Shown here in pieces: positions 14,043 through 14,071 of a stretch of DNA of 14,071 nt. The translations under genes and the position numbers were made by a program. The notes below the pieces were generated by a model. That model ran no database searches, was not told where the DNA came from, and was given only the letters and a program-made list of their open reading frames with translations. Within the stretch, counting starts at the first letter, position 1. Every line of letters starts with the position of its first letter. Source of the DNA: UBA7960 sp964348755. Its GTDB lineage: Bacteria; Bacteroidota; Bacteroidia; Bacteroidales; UBA7960. The stretch is from NCBI GenBank assembly GCA_964348755.1, contig CAYGDW010000069.1, positions 1 to 14,071 of the forward strand. Reading direction: 5' to 3'.

Positions 14043-14071
14043 GAAATTCCTCACTACGTTCGGAATGACAG
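14043..14071. repeat. Dispersed repeat end (right window edge)
   Basis: GAAATTCCTCACTACG followed by TTCGGAATGACAG is the same repeat end as at the left edge. Its last 19 bases are identical to bases 1-19 and in the same orientation. Read on the minus strand it begins CTGTCATTCCGAACG, the common form of this family. The element is cut off by the window edge. Confidence 0.65.

Noticed and set aside
1..14071. A circular 14-kb element, suggested by identical 19-base ends
   Set aside because: The content is chromosomal housekeeping (folP, dapD, cca, miaA, tsaC, cdaA) with no replication gene. The shared ends belong to a dispersed repeat family, so contig breakage at repeats is the simpler explanation.
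1..14071. CRISPR array, tRNA/rRNA genes, phage or toxin-antitoxin genes
   Set aside because: No regularly spaced direct repeats, no cloverleaf-like segments in the gaps, and no recognisable phage or toxin-antitoxin proteins were found.

Overview
The window looks like chromosomal DNA of a member of the Bacteroidota, probably a Bacteroidales-type environmental or gut anaerobe. Three observations support this. The neighbourhood DUF1599 protein / folP / diadenylate cyclase is a familiar Bacteroidota arrangement. Shine-Dalgarno sequences are mostly absent, and TAnnTTTG boxes like the Bacteroidota -7 element occur upstream of several genes. Both window ends also carry a short dispersed repeat of the TGTCATTTCG(..)GAGCGAGAAATC type that I associate with this phylum. 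No genus can be named from the sequence alone.

Left part (1-3661). After a repeat with a strong hairpin (1-125) come an oligopeptide/dipeptide-type ABC permease and a tandem-domain DUF1599 protein, both on the minus strand. Divergent from them, on the plus strand, are folP (dihydropteroate synthase) and cdaA (membrane diadenylate cyclase). Genes 3772-8316, all on the minus strand, form a housekeeping run read right to left: dapD (lysine/peptidoglycan precursor), then tsaC/sua5 (t6A37), cca (tRNA 3' end), an acidic pRiA4b-ORF3-like protein, and miaA (i6A37). Three of these act on tRNA. miaA converges with cdaA.

Right part (8362-13764), also minus strand, is an accessory catabolic cluster. Read in transcription order it encodes a secreted alpha/beta-hydrolase esterase, a lipoprotein GH18 glycosidase, a secreted creatininase-family metal hydrolase, a cytoplasmic SAM methyltransferase and a secreted GH29 alpha-L-fucosidase. 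Four of the five have export signals, which suggests extracytoplasmic attack on a fucose- and N-acetylhexosamine-containing, possibly acylated, glycoconjugate. No SusC/SusD pair, sensor or transporter for such a substrate is present in the window.

The last 307 bases hold no gene. They contain a small palindrome and end in a repeat whose final 19 bases equal the first 19 bases of the window. I found no tRNA, rRNA, CRISPR array, insertion sequence or phage gene. Nothing here is clearly a new system. The most unusual points are the exported creatininase-family enzyme inside a glycosidase cluster, the tandem DUF1599 protein beside folP, and the repeats at both ends.
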